The position numbers and the translations under genes were made by a program. A DNA stretch of 64,000 nt. Source: Corynebacterium sp. ACRQK. GTDB lineage: Bacteria > Actinomycetota > Actinomycetes > Mycobacteriales > Mycobacteriaceae. The DNA is taken from positions 62,001 through 126,000 of the forward strand of contig NZ_JAKRMU010000002.1 in NCBI RefSeq assembly GCF_022345965.1, in the 5' to 3' direction. The notes beneath the pieces were generated by a model, which worked only from the letters and a program-made list of their open reading frames with translations, did no database searches and was not told where the DNA came from. How positions within the stretch are numbered: the stretch's first letter is position 1; each line of letters begins with the position of its first letter. Of this stretch, positions 43,383 through 53,382 are shown in pieces.

Positions 43383-45578
43383 ATGACCCAGACCGAGCGC
43401 GTAACAGCCGGCGGCCTTCAGGTTGCCAAGACTCTCTACGACTTCGTTAACACCGAGGTACTTCCCGTTATCGGCAAGGATTCTGCCGAGGAGCAGGAGA
43501 AGTTCTGGGATGGCTTCGGCAAGATCGTCGAGGAGTACACCCCGCGTAACCGCGAGCTGCTAAACACTCGCGACGAGCTGCAGAAGAAGATGGACGCCTG
43601 GTACGAAGACCACAAGGGTGCCCAGGACCCGGAGGAGTACAAGGCCTTCCTGAAGGAGATCGGCTACCTGGTCGACGAACCGGGCGACTTCGAGATTACG
43701 ACCCAGAACATAGATAGCGAGATCGCAGAGACTCCCGGCCCACAGCTGGTTATTTCGGCGTTGAACGCCCGCTTCGCGCTGAACGCGGCGAATGCTCGCT
43801 GGGGTTCCCTGTACGACGCGCTGTACGGCACCGATGCCATCTCCGAGGAGAACGGCCAGGAGAAGGGCACCGGCTATAACAAGGTTCGCGGTGACAAGGT
43901 CATCGAGTGGGGTCGCGAGTTCCTGGATCGCGTTGTACCGCTGGAGTCCGGCTCTCACAAGGACGTCACCAAGTACGCCGTCGAGTCCGGCCAGCTGACC
44001 GCCACCATCGACGGTAATGATGTGCACCTGCGTAACCCGGAGGTCTACGCAGGCTTCGGCGGCGACAAGGCCAACCCGAGTGACATCCTGCTGTACAACA
44101 ATGGCCTGTACATCGACATCCAGATTGACCCGGAGTCCCCGATCGGCAAGACCGACAAGGCCGGTGTGAAGGACCTGAACCTCGAATCCGCAGTGACGAC
44201 AATTATCGATTTTGAAGACTCAGTGGCAGCTGTGGATGCAGAGGATAAAACTCTGGGTTATCGCAACTGGCTTGGGCTAAATGTTGGTAATCTGACAAAA
44301 ACTATTACCAAGTCGGGGCGAACTTTCACTCGTAAGCTCAACGAGGATCGTGTGTTTACCTCTCGTGATGGTGAGGAGCTGCGTTTGCACGGTCGTTCCC
44401 TGCTGTTCGTGCGTAACGTTGGCCACCTGATGCAGAATCCGGCGATCCTGGATCAGAACGGTGAGGAGATCTTCGAGGGCATTATGGATGCCGTCATTAC
44501 TTCGGCTGCTGCGATCCCGGGTCTGGATGAGAACAACCCGCTACGTAACTCCCGTAACGGTTCGATCTACATTGTGAAGCCGAAGCAGCACGGCCCGGAC
44601 GAGGTTGCGTTCACTAACGATCTGTTCGGTGCGGTGGAGGATCTGCTGGGTCTGGAGCGGTTCACTCTGAAGGTTGGTGTGATGGACGAGGAGCGTCGCA
44701 CCACCGCCAACCTGGATGCTTGCATCGCGCAGGTTAAGGAGCGCCTGGCGTTTATTAACACCGGTTTCCTGGACCGTACTGGTGATGAGATCCACACCTC
44801 TATGCTGGCTGGTCCGATGGTGCGTAAGGCGGAGCTGCAGACCGCGCCGTGGAAGCTGGCTTACGAGGACAACAACGTGGATGCTGGCCTGGCGCACGGC
44901 CTGCCGGGCAAGTCGCAGATCGGTAAGGGCATGTGGGCCAAGACCGAGCTGATGGCTGACATGCTGGCGCAGAAGATCGGCCAGCCGAAGGAGGGCGCTT
45001 CCACTGCGTGGGTTCCGTCCCCGACGGGTGCGACGCTGCACGCAACCCACTACCACGAGGTGGATGTCTTCGAGGTGCAGGACAAGCTGCGTACGGAGGG
45101 TCGTCGTGAGACTCTGGGTGACATTCTGACCATTCCGGTGGCGGAGTCTGCTGATTGGTCTGCTGAGGAGATCGCCGAGGAGATCGACAATAACTCCCAG
45201 TCCATCCTGGGTTATGTGGTTCGCTGGGTGGAGCAGGGTGTGGGTTGCTCCAAGATCCCGGATATCCACGACATTGACCTGATGGAGGACCGCGCGACGT
45301 GCCGTATTAACTCCCAGCACTTGGCTAACTGGTTGAAGCACGGTGTGGTGACCGAGGAGCAGGTTCTGGAGTCTTTGCAGCGTATGGCTGCGAAGGTGGA
45401 TGAGCAGAACGCTGGTGATGCGAACTACCGCAACATGGCGCCGAACTTTGATGAGTCTGTGGCTTTCCAGGCTGCGAAGGATTTGGTGTTTAAGGGTCTG
45501 GAGCAGCCGGCTGGTTATACTGAGCCGATTCTGCATGCCCGTCGTTTGGAGTTCAAGGCTAAAAACGGCATCGCCTAA
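43383..45578 (+). CDS. aceB: malate synthase G
   Basis: 731 residues, single-chain malate synthase G. Visible are [18 protein letters not shown] (active-site acid), [44 protein letters not shown] and the C-terminal [22 protein letters not shown]. It condenses glyoxylate with acetyl-CoA to malate, completing the shunt begun by the divergent aceA. The ATG at 43383 follows GAGGAG. Codon use changes inside the gene: the first about 800 bases favour C-ending codons like the neighbours, while from about 44200 T-ending codons are much more frequent. Confidence 0.96.
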   Translation: MTQTERVTAGGLQVAKTLYDFVNTEVLPVIGKDSAEEQEKFWDGFGKIVEEYTPRNRELLNTRDELQKKMDAWYEDHKGAQDPEEYKAFLKEIGYLVDEPGDFEITTQNIDSEIAETPGPQLVISALNARFALNAANARWGSLYDALYGTDAISEENGQEKGTGYNKVRGDKVIEWGREFLDRVVPLESGSHKDVTKYAVESGQLTATIDGNDVHLRNPEVYAGFGGDKANPSDILLYNNGLYIDIQIDPESPIGKTDKAGVKDLNLESAVTTIIDFEDSVAAVDAEDKTLGYRNWLGLNVGNLTKTITKSGRTFTRKLNEDRVFTSRDGEELRLHGRSLLFVRNVGHLMQNPAILDQNGEEIFEGIMDAVITSAAAIPGLDENNPLRNSRNGSIYIVKPKQHGPDEVAFTNDLFGAVEDLLGLERFTLKVGVMDEERRTTANLDACIAQVKERLAFINTGFLDRTGDEIHTSMLAGPMVRKAELQTAPWKLAYEDNNVDAGLAHGLPGKSQIGKGMWAKTELMADMLAQKIGQPKEGASTAWVPSPTGATLHATHYHEVDVFEVQDKLRTEGRRETLGDILTIPVAESADWSAEEIAEEIDNNSQSILGYVVRWVEQGVGCSKIPDIHDIDLMEDRATCRINSQHLANWLKHGVVTEEQVLESLQRMAAKVDEQNAGDANYRNMAPNFDESVAFQAAKDLVFKGLEQPAGYTEPILHARRLEFKAKNGIA

Positions 45579-45620
45579 GGCCTTGCGTACAGCTAGCGCT
45601 GCTTAGCGCGATACGGATCT

Positions 45621-45656
45621 AACCGCCGGTGTGAGCCCGCCTCACCCGGCGGTTTT
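45621..45656 (+). terminator. terminator after aceB
   Basis: AACCGCCGG (45621-45629) and CCGGCGGTT (45646-45654) pair, with an inner GTGAG/CTCAC extension, and TTTT follows. Confidence 0.8.
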
Positions 45657-45681
45657 CCTATGCCCACTTCCGCGCAGCTTT

Positions 45682-45714
45682 CTTGCAACTTCCTTGCAAC
45701 CTCCTTGCACGGAC
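45682..45714. repeat. three 11-bp tandem units upstream of pgmB
   Basis: CTTGCAACTTC, CTTGCAACCTC and CTTGCACGGAC follow each other without gaps in the aceB-pgmB intergenic region, about 90 bases before the pgmB start. An additional upstream TTT-CTTGC context suggests loss of similarity on that side. Confidence 0.65.
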
Positions 45715-45804
45715 AGTTGTCCGACCCCCTGGTTAGACTGGTGGGCACACGAACACGCACGCATGACCGCACATTCACCAAGGCGCCCCGGAAGGAGCCC
45801 GACT

Positions 45805-46563
45805 TTGTCCGTCACCACCTTTGGCACCCCGCCCGCCCGATCTCTCTTTGATTTTGACGCCGTACTTTTCGACCTCGACGGTGTGATCACCCCGACCGCA
45901 GAGCTCCATCGTCAGGCGTGGGCACGGATGTTCAGTGCGTTCCTGGAGGCCAAGGGAGCCAAGCCCTACACCGAGCAGGATTACTTTGACTACCTGGATG
46001 GCCGCCGCCGCGACGAGGGCGTGGCTGCCCTGCTGGCCAGCCGTGACATTGAGGCTCCAGAGGGCAACGCGGACGATGACGCGGATCAGGACACGATCCA
46101 CGGCCTGGGAGCCCGCAAGAACGCGGACTTCCTGAATCTGGTGGAAGAAGGTGTGCAGGCCTACGAGGGCTCCGTGCGGCTGCTGGATGCCATCCAGGAT
46201 CGCGTCGCAGCGGGGGAGAAGGCTCCGCAAATCGCGATCGTCTCCTCCTCGAAGAACGCCCGCCCGGTGCTCAAGGCGGCGGGGCTGCTCGATCGGTTTG
46301 AGGTTGTTGTGGATGGGAAGGTGGCGTCCGAAAAGAACCTGCCGGGTAAGCCCGCACCAGATACGTACCTGTATGGCGCACAGCAGCTCGGCGCCAGTGC
46401 AGAGAACTCGGTGGTGGTGGAGGATGCCACCAGTGGTGTGGCCAGTGGAAAGGCCGGCAAGTTCGGGCTGGTGATCGGCGTGGATCGCGGGGCAGGCGCG
46501 GAGGCACTGCGGGAGTACGGCGCGGACATCGTGGTCGACGATCTGGCGGACTTGCTGGGCTAG
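45805..46563 (+). CDS. HAD-family beta-phosphoglucomutase
   Basis: 252 residues. HAD motif I is in AVLFDLDGVITPTAELH, motif II SSSKN, the motif III lysine in GKPAPDTYL and motif IV VVEDATSG. Together they match beta-phosphoglucomutases, which convert beta-glucose 1-phosphate to glucose 6-phosphate. I chose the TTG at 45805 because GGAAGGAG lies seven bases upstream; the longer frame back to 45631 runs through the terminator region. It precedes a GH65 phosphorylase on the same strand, the partner producing beta-glucose 1-phosphate; the pair resembles Rv3400-Rv3401 of Mycobacterium tuberculosis. Confidence 0.88.
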   Translation: MSVTTFGTPPARSLFDFDAVLFDLDGVITPTAELHRQAWARMFSAFLEAKGAKPYTEQDYFDYLDGRRRDEGVAALLASRDIEAPEGNADDDADQDTIHGLGARKNADFLNLVEEGVQAYEGSVRLLDAIQDRVAAGEKAPQIAIVSSSKNARPVLKAAGLLDRFEVVVDGKVASEKNLPGKPAPDTYLYGAQQLGASAENSVVVEDATSGVASGKAGKFGLVIGVDRGAGAEALREYGADIVVDDLADLLG

Positions 46564-46630
46564 AGTACGTGGCCGGGGGCTAACACGCAGAACCTTTACA
46601 CGCTGAGCCTTTAGACGAACAACCGGCACA

Positions 46631-46720
46631 GAACTGCAAAGACTTACGCAGGTTTACATAGGCTTACGCAGGCTTATAAAGAAGTAGACGGAACTAGACA
46701 GAACTAGACGGAGAAACCGG
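46631..46720. repeat. 10-bp degenerate tandem array upstream of the GH65 gene
   Basis: Units of ten bases run in phase: GAACTGCAAA, GACTTACGCA, GGTTTACATA, GGCTTACGCA, GGCTTATAAA, GAAGTAGACG, GAACTAGACA, GAACTAGACG, GAGAAACCGG. The array ends 7 bases before the GH65 start codon and so overlaps its leader and ribosome-binding site. Confidence 0.75.
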
Positions 46721-46727
46721 AAACACT

Positions 46728-49406
46728 ATGGGAATCAACGCGCAACGACAGACCAAGCGCAGCCCGGAAGACCAGCGGCTGAAAGACTTCCTAGCAACCC
46801 GCCGAGAGGGAGCGGAGCCGGGTTATAAGCGACCGGTCGACGGAGGTGACCTGCGTGCCGAAGGGTTCCGTGCGGACAGCAAGCACGGTGCCGTGAATCC
46901 GCTGGAGTCTGTGGATCGTGACAACAACCCGGTTGACGAATGGGCGCTGGTCGAGACCCGACCGAACTCCATGGATCTGGGCGTTTCTGAAACTCTTTTT
47001 GCGCTGTCCAATGGCTACCTGGGGCTGCGTGGCAACCCGGAGGAGGGCCGCGATTCCCATACTCACGGCACATTCATCAACGGTGTGCACGAAACCTGGG
47101 ACATCGAGCACGCAGAGGACGCCTACGGCCTGGCGCGCACGGGGCAGAGTATCGTCTCGGTGCCGGACGCCAAGGCCATGCGACTGTACATCGACGACGA
47201 GCCGCTACGCCTGGGCAATGCAGAGGTCATGGAATACAACCGCAGCCTGGACTTCCGCGAAGGTGTGCTGCGCCGCAGCCTGGTCTGGCGTACTCCGGGC
47301 GGCAAGCACGTGCGCGTGACCTCCGAGCGCATGGTGAGCTTCCTGGAACGTCACCTGGCGTTGCAGTCCCTGGAGGTCGAGCTGCTGGACGCGCCGGCCG
47401 CCGTTGTGGTCTCCTCCCAGCTGCTAAACCGCGAGGATGGCCAGGGCGAGTTCCCGGATAACAACGCCCGCGTGGCCGGCGAGGAGGGCTTCGACCCGCG
47501 CAAGGGCGAGCAGTTCCAGGATCGTGTGTTTATTCCGAAGTATCAGTCCAGCACGGAGCCGGAGCGCGCCACGCTGGGCTACCAGATCAACCACTCGGGC
47601 ATGACCGTGACGGTCTCCATGGACCACATCCTGGACATCGACAATCCCTCGGATGAGACGGACACGGGCGTGGACACCGGTGTGGAGGTCTCCACGGAGG
47701 TGGAGGAGGACGTCGCGCGCGTGACATACCACCTGAACGGCAAGAAGGGGATGAAGATGCGCCTGGAGAAGTTCACGGCGTATCACTCCTCCCGCCACGT
47801 GGCTCCGCAGGAGCTCGCATTCCGCTGCGCCCGCACCATCAACCGTGCAAAGTCGGTGGGCTTTAGCAACCTGATGGACAACCAGGCCGAGTGGCTGGCT
47901 CGCTTCTGGGAGCGCTCCGACGTGCGCATCGCCGGCCAGCCCGCGCTGCAGCAGGCAGTGCGCTGGAACATCTTCCAGCTGATCCAAGCCTCCGCCCGCG
48001 CGGAGACCAACGGTGTGCCAGCCAAGGGCATGACCGGCTCCGGCTACGGCGGCCACTATTTCTGGGACACGGAAATCTACGTGATGCCGTTCCTCTGCTA
48101 CACCAACCCCAATCTGGCGCGCAACGCCTTACGCTTCCGCTACGACATGCTGCCCGCGGCCAAGCAGCGTGCGCTGGAGCTGTCGCACGACGGCGCCCTG
48201 TTCCCGTGGCGCACCATCAACGGCCAGGAATCCTCGGCCTACTACGCGGCGGGTACCGCGCAGTACCACATCGATGCCGACATCGCGTTTTCACTGATGA
48301 AGTACGTTTATGCCACCAGTGACACGGAGTTTTTGCTGCAGCAAGGCATTAGCCTGCTGGTGGAAACCGCCCGGTTCTGGATGTCCATCGGCTTCTTCAA
48401 CAGCAAGCAGGACAAGTTCGAGATCCACTCTGTGACCGGCCCGGACGAGTACACAACCGTGGTGAACAACAACCTGTACACAAACGTGATGGCCCAGTAC
48501 AACCTGGAGGTCGCGGCGGCGGTGGTAAGCCAGATGGAAAAGGAGCGCCCGGAGGAATACCGCAACCTGCAGGATCTCAAGCACATCACGCAGGCCGAGG
48601 TTGAACTCTGGCGCAAGGCTGCCGAGTGCATGTACATCCCGTACAACGAGGAGCTGAAGGTTAATCCCCAGGACGACCAGTTCCTGCACCGCCGCATTTG
48701 GGACCTGGACGATCCGGAAGTCGGCCCGAAGCGCCCGCTGCTGCTGCACTACCACCCGCTGACGATCTACCGCTACCAGATCTTGAAGCAGGCCGACGTG
48801 GTGCTGGCCCTGTTTCTACAGGGACAGCGTTTTTCCACCGAGGTCAAGCGCGCGGACTACGACTATTACGACATTCTGACCACGGGAGACTCCACCCTGT
48901 CGGCCGTCGTGCAGTCCATCATCGCCGCGGAGCTGGGCTACAAGGACAAGGCCGAGGAGTTCTTCTACCGCGGTCTGTTCGTGGACATGGGCGACCTGCA
49001 CCACAACGCCTCAGACGGCGTGCACATCGCCTCGTGCGGTGGCGCGTGGACGGCGCTGACCAACGGCTTCGGCGGTTTCCGCGATTTCTATGGACAATTC
49101 ACCATCGACCCGCGTCTGCCGGACGAGTGGGAGTCCCTGACCTACCACATCACCCTGCACGGCGAGCGCCTGCGTGTGGAGGTTCGCCCCGGTGAGGTAG
49201 AGCTGGTGCTGGAGGAGGGCGACCGCAAGGTCGGTCCGATCTGGGTCATGGGCGAGGAGGTCGTCGTCGGCCACGAGCCCATCGTTGTGAAAGGACCGAC
49301 GCTGCTCAGTGAACACCGCGCCGACGGGGCCGATGGGGTCGAAGCTGCCCGGGATGCAGATGGCGGTTCTAAGCATGGTTCCCCGGATCACTGGGTAAAG
49401 CTATAA
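46728..49406 (+). CDS. glycoside hydrolase family 65 disaccharide phosphorylase (maltose/trehalose type)
   Basis: 892 residues. The N-terminal beta-sandwich domain (to about 360) is followed by an (alpha/alpha)6 barrel with GYGGHYFWDTEIY and the catalytic acid Glu574 in TGPDEYTT, then the phosphate-site region and a C-terminal beta domain with HHNASDGVHIAS before it. Such enzymes split maltose, trehalose or kojibiose with phosphate into glucose and beta-glucose 1-phosphate, which the adjacent mutase channels to glycolysis. Trehalose, abundant in corynebacteria, is a plausible substrate but cannot be proved. A disordered tail follows about residue 865. Confidence 0.9.
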   Translation: MGINAQRQTKRSPEDQRLKDFLATRREGAEPGYKRPVDGGDLRAEGFRADSKHGAVNPLESVDRDNNPVDEWALVETRPNSMDLGVSETLFALSNGYLGLRGNPEEGRDSHTHGTFINGVHETWDIEHAEDAYGLARTGQSIVSVPDAKAMRLYIDDEPLRLGNAEVMEYNRSLDFREGVLRRSLVWRTPGGKHVRVTSERMVSFLERHLALQSLEVELLDAPAAVVVSSQLLNREDGQGEFPDNNARVAGEEGFDPRKGEQFQDRVFIPKYQSSTEPERATLGYQINHSGMTVTVSMDHILDIDNPSDETDTGVDTGVEVSTEVEEDVARVTYHLNGKKGMKMRLEKFTAYHSSRHVAPQELAFRCARTINRAKSVGFSNLMDNQAEWLARFWERSDVRIAGQPALQQAVRWNIFQLIQASARAETNGVPAKGMTGSGYGGHYFWDTEIYVMPFLCYTNPNLARNALRFRYDMLPAAKQRALELSHDGALFPWRTINGQESSAYYAAGTAQYHIDADIAFSLMKYVYATSDTEFLLQQGISLLVETARFWMSIGFFNSKQDKFEIHSVTGPDEYTTVVNNNLYTNVMAQYNLEVAAAVVSQMEKERPEEYRNLQDLKHITQAEVELWRKAAECMYIPYNEELKVNPQDDQFLHRRIWDLDDPEVGPKRPLLLHYHPLTIYRYQILKQADVVLALFLQGQRFSTEVKRADYDYYDILTTGDSTLSAVVQSIIAAELGYKDKAEEFFYRGLFVDMGDLHHNASDGVHIASCGGAWTALTNGFGGFRDFYGQFTIDPRLPDEWESLTYHITLHGERLRVEVRPGEVELVLEEGDRKVGPIWVMGEEVVVGHEPIVVKGPTLLSEHRADGADGVEAARDADGGSKHGSPDHWVKL

Positions 49407-49740
49407 AAATATATCTTTTCTGACGCCCACCGCCAGCGCGCGCCACCACCCCCGCATTCTCTGTGAGGTGGGTAGTGGGCGTGAAGGGGTTGGGGCGTGG
49501 CGTCAATAAGAAAGGAACAGGGTAACCCCCGAAAGCCGTGTGACCAGTGTGACGCCGCGCGGCGACGGCCTCTTAGGGGGGAATCTAACAGTACGGTCGT
49601 ACCGTTATGGGTATTTTTGCAAGGTTTGTATTGCGGAAATGCTATACCCCATAACGGGGTGTAAGGCCGGGAATATGCAGGTACACAAGTAGTCCGACGG
49701 GGGCTTAAGCACATACAGTGTCTATGACACTGGAGGTGCC
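49407..49740. promoter_or_regulatory. 334-bp sdh control region with several inverted repeats
   Basis: Read directly: ACGGT-CGT-ACCGT (49593-49605); TTTGCAAGGTTTG (49616-49628), close to the RamB motif; an ACCCC/GGGGT pair near 49646-49660, suggestive of RamA; and a perfect palindrome CAGTGTC-TAT-GACACTG (49716-49732) that overlaps the GGAGG ribosome-binding site. The last could form a hairpin hiding the sdhC start or bind a repressor. Regulator names are inferred from C. glutamicum knowledge. Confidence 0.5.
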
Positions 49741-50526
49741 ATGACTGTTAAATATGACGACCGTGAGGCAATCGCTCACGGAAAACTGAGAACTTCGAGC
49801 CTGCGCGAGAAGCCAGGCTTCCCTTCGTGGGCGATGAAGCTGACGATGGCCATCACGGGTATCATCTTCGGGCTGTTCGTCCTGGTTCACATGGTTGGAA
49901 ACCTGAAGGTTTACATGGGGGCCGAATCCTTCAACACCTACGCCGACTTCCTGCGTGAGTTCGGCTACCCGCTGCTGCCGCACGAGTCCTTCCTGTGGGT
50001 TGCTCGTATCGTGCTGCTGGTGTGCCTGATCCTGCACGTATGGTGCGCATTCGCACTGACCGGCCGTGCCCACCAGTCCCGCGGCCGTTACCGCCGCAAG
50101 GGCATGGTTAGCAGCTGGAACACCTTTACCGCCCGCAGCATGATCGTCACCGGCATCGTGCTGCTGCTGTTCATCATCTTCCACATCCTGGACCTGACGA
50201 TGGGCGTAAAGCCGGTCGCCTCCGAGGACTTCCAGGGCCCGACTGATGGCGCACACGCTGCCTACCAGAACCTGATTGCATCCTTCGACCGCCCGGCTGT
50301 AGCCATCTTCTACATCCTGGCGATGGTGATCCTGTTCATGCACCTGTCCCACGGCATCTGGACTGCCACCTCGGACCTGGGCATTACCGGCCACCGCACC
50401 CGCAAGGTCATGCTGTGGATCGCTTACCTGCTGCCCGCGATCGTGATGATCGGCAACATCTCCATCCCGCTGGCTGTGATGTTTGGGTTGGTTGATCAGG
50501 TCCCGTTCGTCCCGGCTGGGCAATAA
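49741..50526 (+). CDS. sdhC: succinate dehydrogenase cytochrome b subunit
   Basis: 261-residue membrane protein with five hydrophobic helices (about 32-55, 80-105, 125-150, 180-205, 220-245), the single-subunit anchor type of actinobacteria and Bacillus. Candidate haem histidines are His57 region LVHMVGN, LHVWCAF, IIFHILD and FMHLSHG. It anchors SdhAB to the membrane and passes electrons to menaquinone. GGAGG precedes the ATG, which is followed by sdhA after 33 bases. Confidence 0.93.
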   Translation: MTVKYDDREAIAHGKLRTSSLREKPGFPSWAMKLTMAITGIIFGLFVLVHMVGNLKVYMGAESFNTYADFLREFGYPLLPHESFLWVARIVLLVCLILHVWCAFALTGRAHQSRGRYRRKGMVSSWNTFTARSMIVTGIVLLLFIIFHILDLTMGVKPVASEDFQGPTDGAHAAYQNLIASFDRPAVAIFYILAMVILFMHLSHGIWTATSDLGITGHRTRKVMLWIAYLLPAIVMIGNISIPLAVMFGLVDQVPFVPAGQ

Positions 50527-50559
50527 CGGCGAGTCTGGTTACAAGGAGAAGAGAGTTAA

Positions 50560-52593
50560 ATGAGCGAAGTAACTAACCACCCGCACAATCAGACCGCGGA
50601 CTTCGACTACGACAAGGCCGTCGCTGCTTTCACTGCGCCGGAATCCGTCGTTGAGGGCGTGACCCTCGGCAAGGTCCTGAAGGACAACGCACCCCACGTA
50701 GTCGGCCAGGATAAGCAGTGGCAGTACGCCAAGGAGCACTTCGGAATGGTGTCTCCGCTGAACCGCAACAAATTCCGCATCCTCATCGTCGGCACCGGCC
50801 TGGCCGGTGGCGCCGCAGCTGCCGCACTCGGCGAGCTGGGCTATGACGTCAAGGTGTTCACGTACCACGACTCCCCGCGTCGCGCGCACTCCATCGCTGC
50901 GCAGGGTGGTGTGAACTCCTCCCGCGGTAAGAAGCTGGATAACGACTCCACCTACCTGCACGCCAAGGACACGGTCAAGGGCGGCGACTACCGCTGTCGC
51001 GAGAATGACTGCTGGCGCCTGGCTATGGAGTCCCCGAAGGTTATCGACCACATGAACGCTGTCGGCGCGCCGTTCTCCCGCGAGTACGGCGGCACCCTGG
51101 CAACCCGTTCCTTCGGTGGCGTTCAGGTCTCCCGCACCTACTACACCCGTGGCCAAACGGGTCAGCAGCTGCAGCTGGCCACCACCTCTGCGCTGTACCG
51201 CCAGATCGGTGCCGGCCACGTGGAGATCTTCACTCACAACGACCTGGTTGACCTGATCGTCAACGACGGGCGCTGTGAGGGCGTGATCATGCGCAACCTG
51301 CTGACCGGCGAGCTGAAGGCTCACACCGGCCACGCAACCGTGCTGGCCACCGGCGGTTACGGCAACGTGTACCACATGTCCACGCTGGCCAAGAACTCCA
51401 ACGCCTCGGCCATCATGCGCGCCTACGAGCTGGGTGCCTACATGGCGTCCCCATCCTTCGTGCAGTTCCACCCGACGGGCCTGCCGGTGAACTCCACCTG
51501 GCAGTCCAAGACGATCTTGATGTCCGAGTCGCTGCGTAACGACGGCCGCATCTGGACTCCGAAGAAGAAGGGCGACGACCGCAAGCCGAACGACATCCCG
51601 GAGGACGAGCGCGACTACTTCCTGGAGCGCCGCTACCCGGCCTTCGGCAACCTGGTTCCGCGTGACATCGCTTCCCGCGCCAACGCCCAGCAGATCAACG
51701 CTGGCTACGGTGTGGGCCCGATGAAGAACTCCGTGTACCTGGATCTGGGTGACGCTATCCAGCGTCTGGGCAAGGACACGATCCGCGAGCGCTACTCCAA
51801 CCTGATCCAGATGTACGAAGAGGCCATCGGTGAGTCCGCTTACGAGACCCCGATGCGCATCGCCCCGACCTGCCACTACACCATGGGTGGCCTGTGGACC
51901 GACTTCAATGAGATGACGTCCATCGACGGTCTGTTCTGCTCCGGTGAGTCCTCCTGGATGTACCACGGCGCGAACCGTCTGGGTGCTAACTCCCTGCTGT
52001 CCTCCTCCGTGGAGGGCTGGTTCACCCTGCCGTTCACCATCCCGAACTACCTGGCGCCGCACCTGGGCGAGGAGATTCCGGCCGCCGATTCCCCGGCAGC
52101 TCAGGAGGCCCTGCAGCGTGCCAAGGACCGCATCGAACGTCTGACCACCATCAAGGGCGACGACCCGCACGGCCCGGAGTACTACCACCGCCAGCTGGGC
52201 GAGATCCTGTACTTCTCCTGTGGCGTGTCCCGCAACGTGAAGGACATGAAGGACGGCATCGAGAAGATCCGCGCACTGCGCAAGGACTTCTGGGCCAACG
52301 TCCACATCCCGGGCGGTACCGAGGAAATGAACCAGACCCTGGAGTACGCAACCCGCGTTGCCGACTACCTGGATCTGGGCGAGCTGATGTGCGTGGACGC
52401 ACTGGACCGAGACGAGTCCTGTGGTGCCCACTACCGCGATGACCACCTGTCCGAAGACGGCGAGGCAGAGCGTGACGATGACAACTGGTGCTTCGTCTCC
52501 GCCTGGGAGCCGAATGGCGAGAACAAGTTCATCCGCCACTCCGAGCCCCTATACTTCGACCGTATCCCGCTGATGACAAGGAATTACAAGTAA
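50560..52593 (+). CDS. sdhA: succinate dehydrogenase flavoprotein subunit
   Basis: 677 residues. FAD-binding GTGLAGGAAAAALGELG, the covalent-flavin region HSIAAQGGVN, catalytic loop FVQFHPTGLP, and TCHYTMGGLWTDF with GANRLGANSL are all seen. It oxidises succinate to fumarate in the TCA cycle. AAGGAGA precedes the ATG. The stop overlaps the sdhB start by one base (TAATG), indicating translational coupling. Confidence 0.96.
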   Translation: MSEVTNHPHNQTADFDYDKAVAAFTAPESVVEGVTLGKVLKDNAPHVVGQDKQWQYAKEHFGMVSPLNRNKFRILIVGTGLAGGAAAAALGELGYDVKVFTYHDSPRRAHSIAAQGGVNSSRGKKLDNDSTYLHAKDTVKGGDYRCRENDCWRLAMESPKVIDHMNAVGAPFSREYGGTLATRSFGGVQVSRTYYTRGQTGQQLQLATTSALYRQIGAGHVEIFTHNDLVDLIVNDGRCEGVIMRNLLTGELKAHTGHATVLATGGYGNVYHMSTLAKNSNASAIMRAYELGAYMASPSFVQFHPTGLPVNSTWQSKTILMSESLRNDGRIWTPKKKGDDRKPNDIPEDERDYFLERRYPAFGNLVPRDIASRANAQQINAGYGVGPMKNSVYLDLGDAIQRLGKDTIRERYSNLIQMYEEAIGESAYETPMRIAPTCHYTMGGLWTDFNEMTSIDGLFCSGESSWMYHGANRLGANSLLSSSVEGWFTLPFTIPNYLAPHLGEEIPAADSPAAQEALQRAKDRIERLTTIKGDDPHGPEYYHRQLGEILYFSCGVSRNVKDMKDGIEKIRALRKDFWANVHIPGGTEEMNQTLEYATRVADYLDLGELMCVDALDRDESCGAHYRDDHLSEDGEAERDDDNWCFVSAWEPNGENKFIRHSEPLYFDRIPLMTRNYK

Positions 52594-53342
52594 TGAAACT
52601 GCATCTTGAAATCTGGCGTCAGGCGGGCCCGAATGCCGAAGGCCACTTCGAGTCTGTTGACGTTGACGACGCCGCAGAGCAGATGTCCATCCTGGAGCTG
52701 CTCGACCACGTAAACAACAAGTACGTTGAGGACGGCAAGGAGCCCTTTGCCTTCGCCTCGGACTGCCGCGAGGGTATCTGTGGTACCTGTGGCCTGATGG
52801 TCAACGACCGTCCCCACGGTCCGGATCAGAACAAGCCCGCTTGCCAGCAGCGCCTGGTCTCTTTCAACGATGGCGACACCATCAAGCTGGAGCCGCTGCG
52901 TTCCGCTGCGTACCCGGTTATCAAGGACATGGTCGTCGACCGTTCCGCACTGGATCGCGTGATGGAAAAGGGCGGCTTCGTGTCCGTCATGGCCGGCACC
53001 GCTCCGGATGCCGACTCCCTGCTGGTGAACCACTCCGACGCTGAGAAGGCGCTGGATCACGCAGCCTGCATCGGCTGTGGCGCCTGTGTTGCAGCTTGCC
53101 CGAACGGCGCAGCTCACCTGTTCACCGGCGCGAAGCTGGTGCACCTGACGCTGTCCCCGCTGGGACGTGAGGAGCGCGGCAAGCGCGCCCGCAAGATGGT
53201 TGATGAGGTCGAGGGGACTTTTGGTCCTTGCTCGCTGTACGGCGAGTGCGCTGACGTTTGCCCGGCGGGTATCCCGCTGACGGCTGTGGCAGCTATCACA
53301 AAGGAACGCACCCGTGCCGCTTTCCGCGGCAAGGATGACTAA
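52593..53342 (+). CDS. sdhB: succinate dehydrogenase iron-sulfur subunit
   Basis: 249 residues. Three cluster-binding regions are visible: CREGICGTCGLMVNDRPHG for [2Fe-2S], CIGCGACVAACPNGA for [4Fe-4S], and CSLYGECADVCPAGIP for the third cluster. The start is the ATG within TAATG at the sdhA stop, giving MKLHLEIWRQ; the longer frame back to 52488 lies inside sdhA. It relays electrons from SdhA to SdhC. Confidence 0.96.
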   Translation: MKLHLEIWRQAGPNAEGHFESVDVDDAAEQMSILELLDHVNNKYVEDGKEPFAFASDCREGICGTCGLMVNDRPHGPDQNKPACQQRLVSFNDGDTIKLEPLRSAAYPVIKDMVVDRSALDRVMEKGGFVSVMAGTAPDADSLLVNHSDAEKALDHAACIGCGACVAACPNGAAHLFTGAKLVHLTLSPLGREERGKRARKMVDEVEGTFGPCSLYGECADVCPAGIPLTAVAAITKERTRAAFRGKDD

Positions 53343-53382
53343 GATCAACTCCAAGACAAGTATCAGAAAGTAGGAGAGAACC

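Noticed and set aside
50539-52539. 666-residue minus-strand frame opposite sdhA
   Set aside because: Shadow of the highly codon-biased sdhA; no start context and no recognisable domain.
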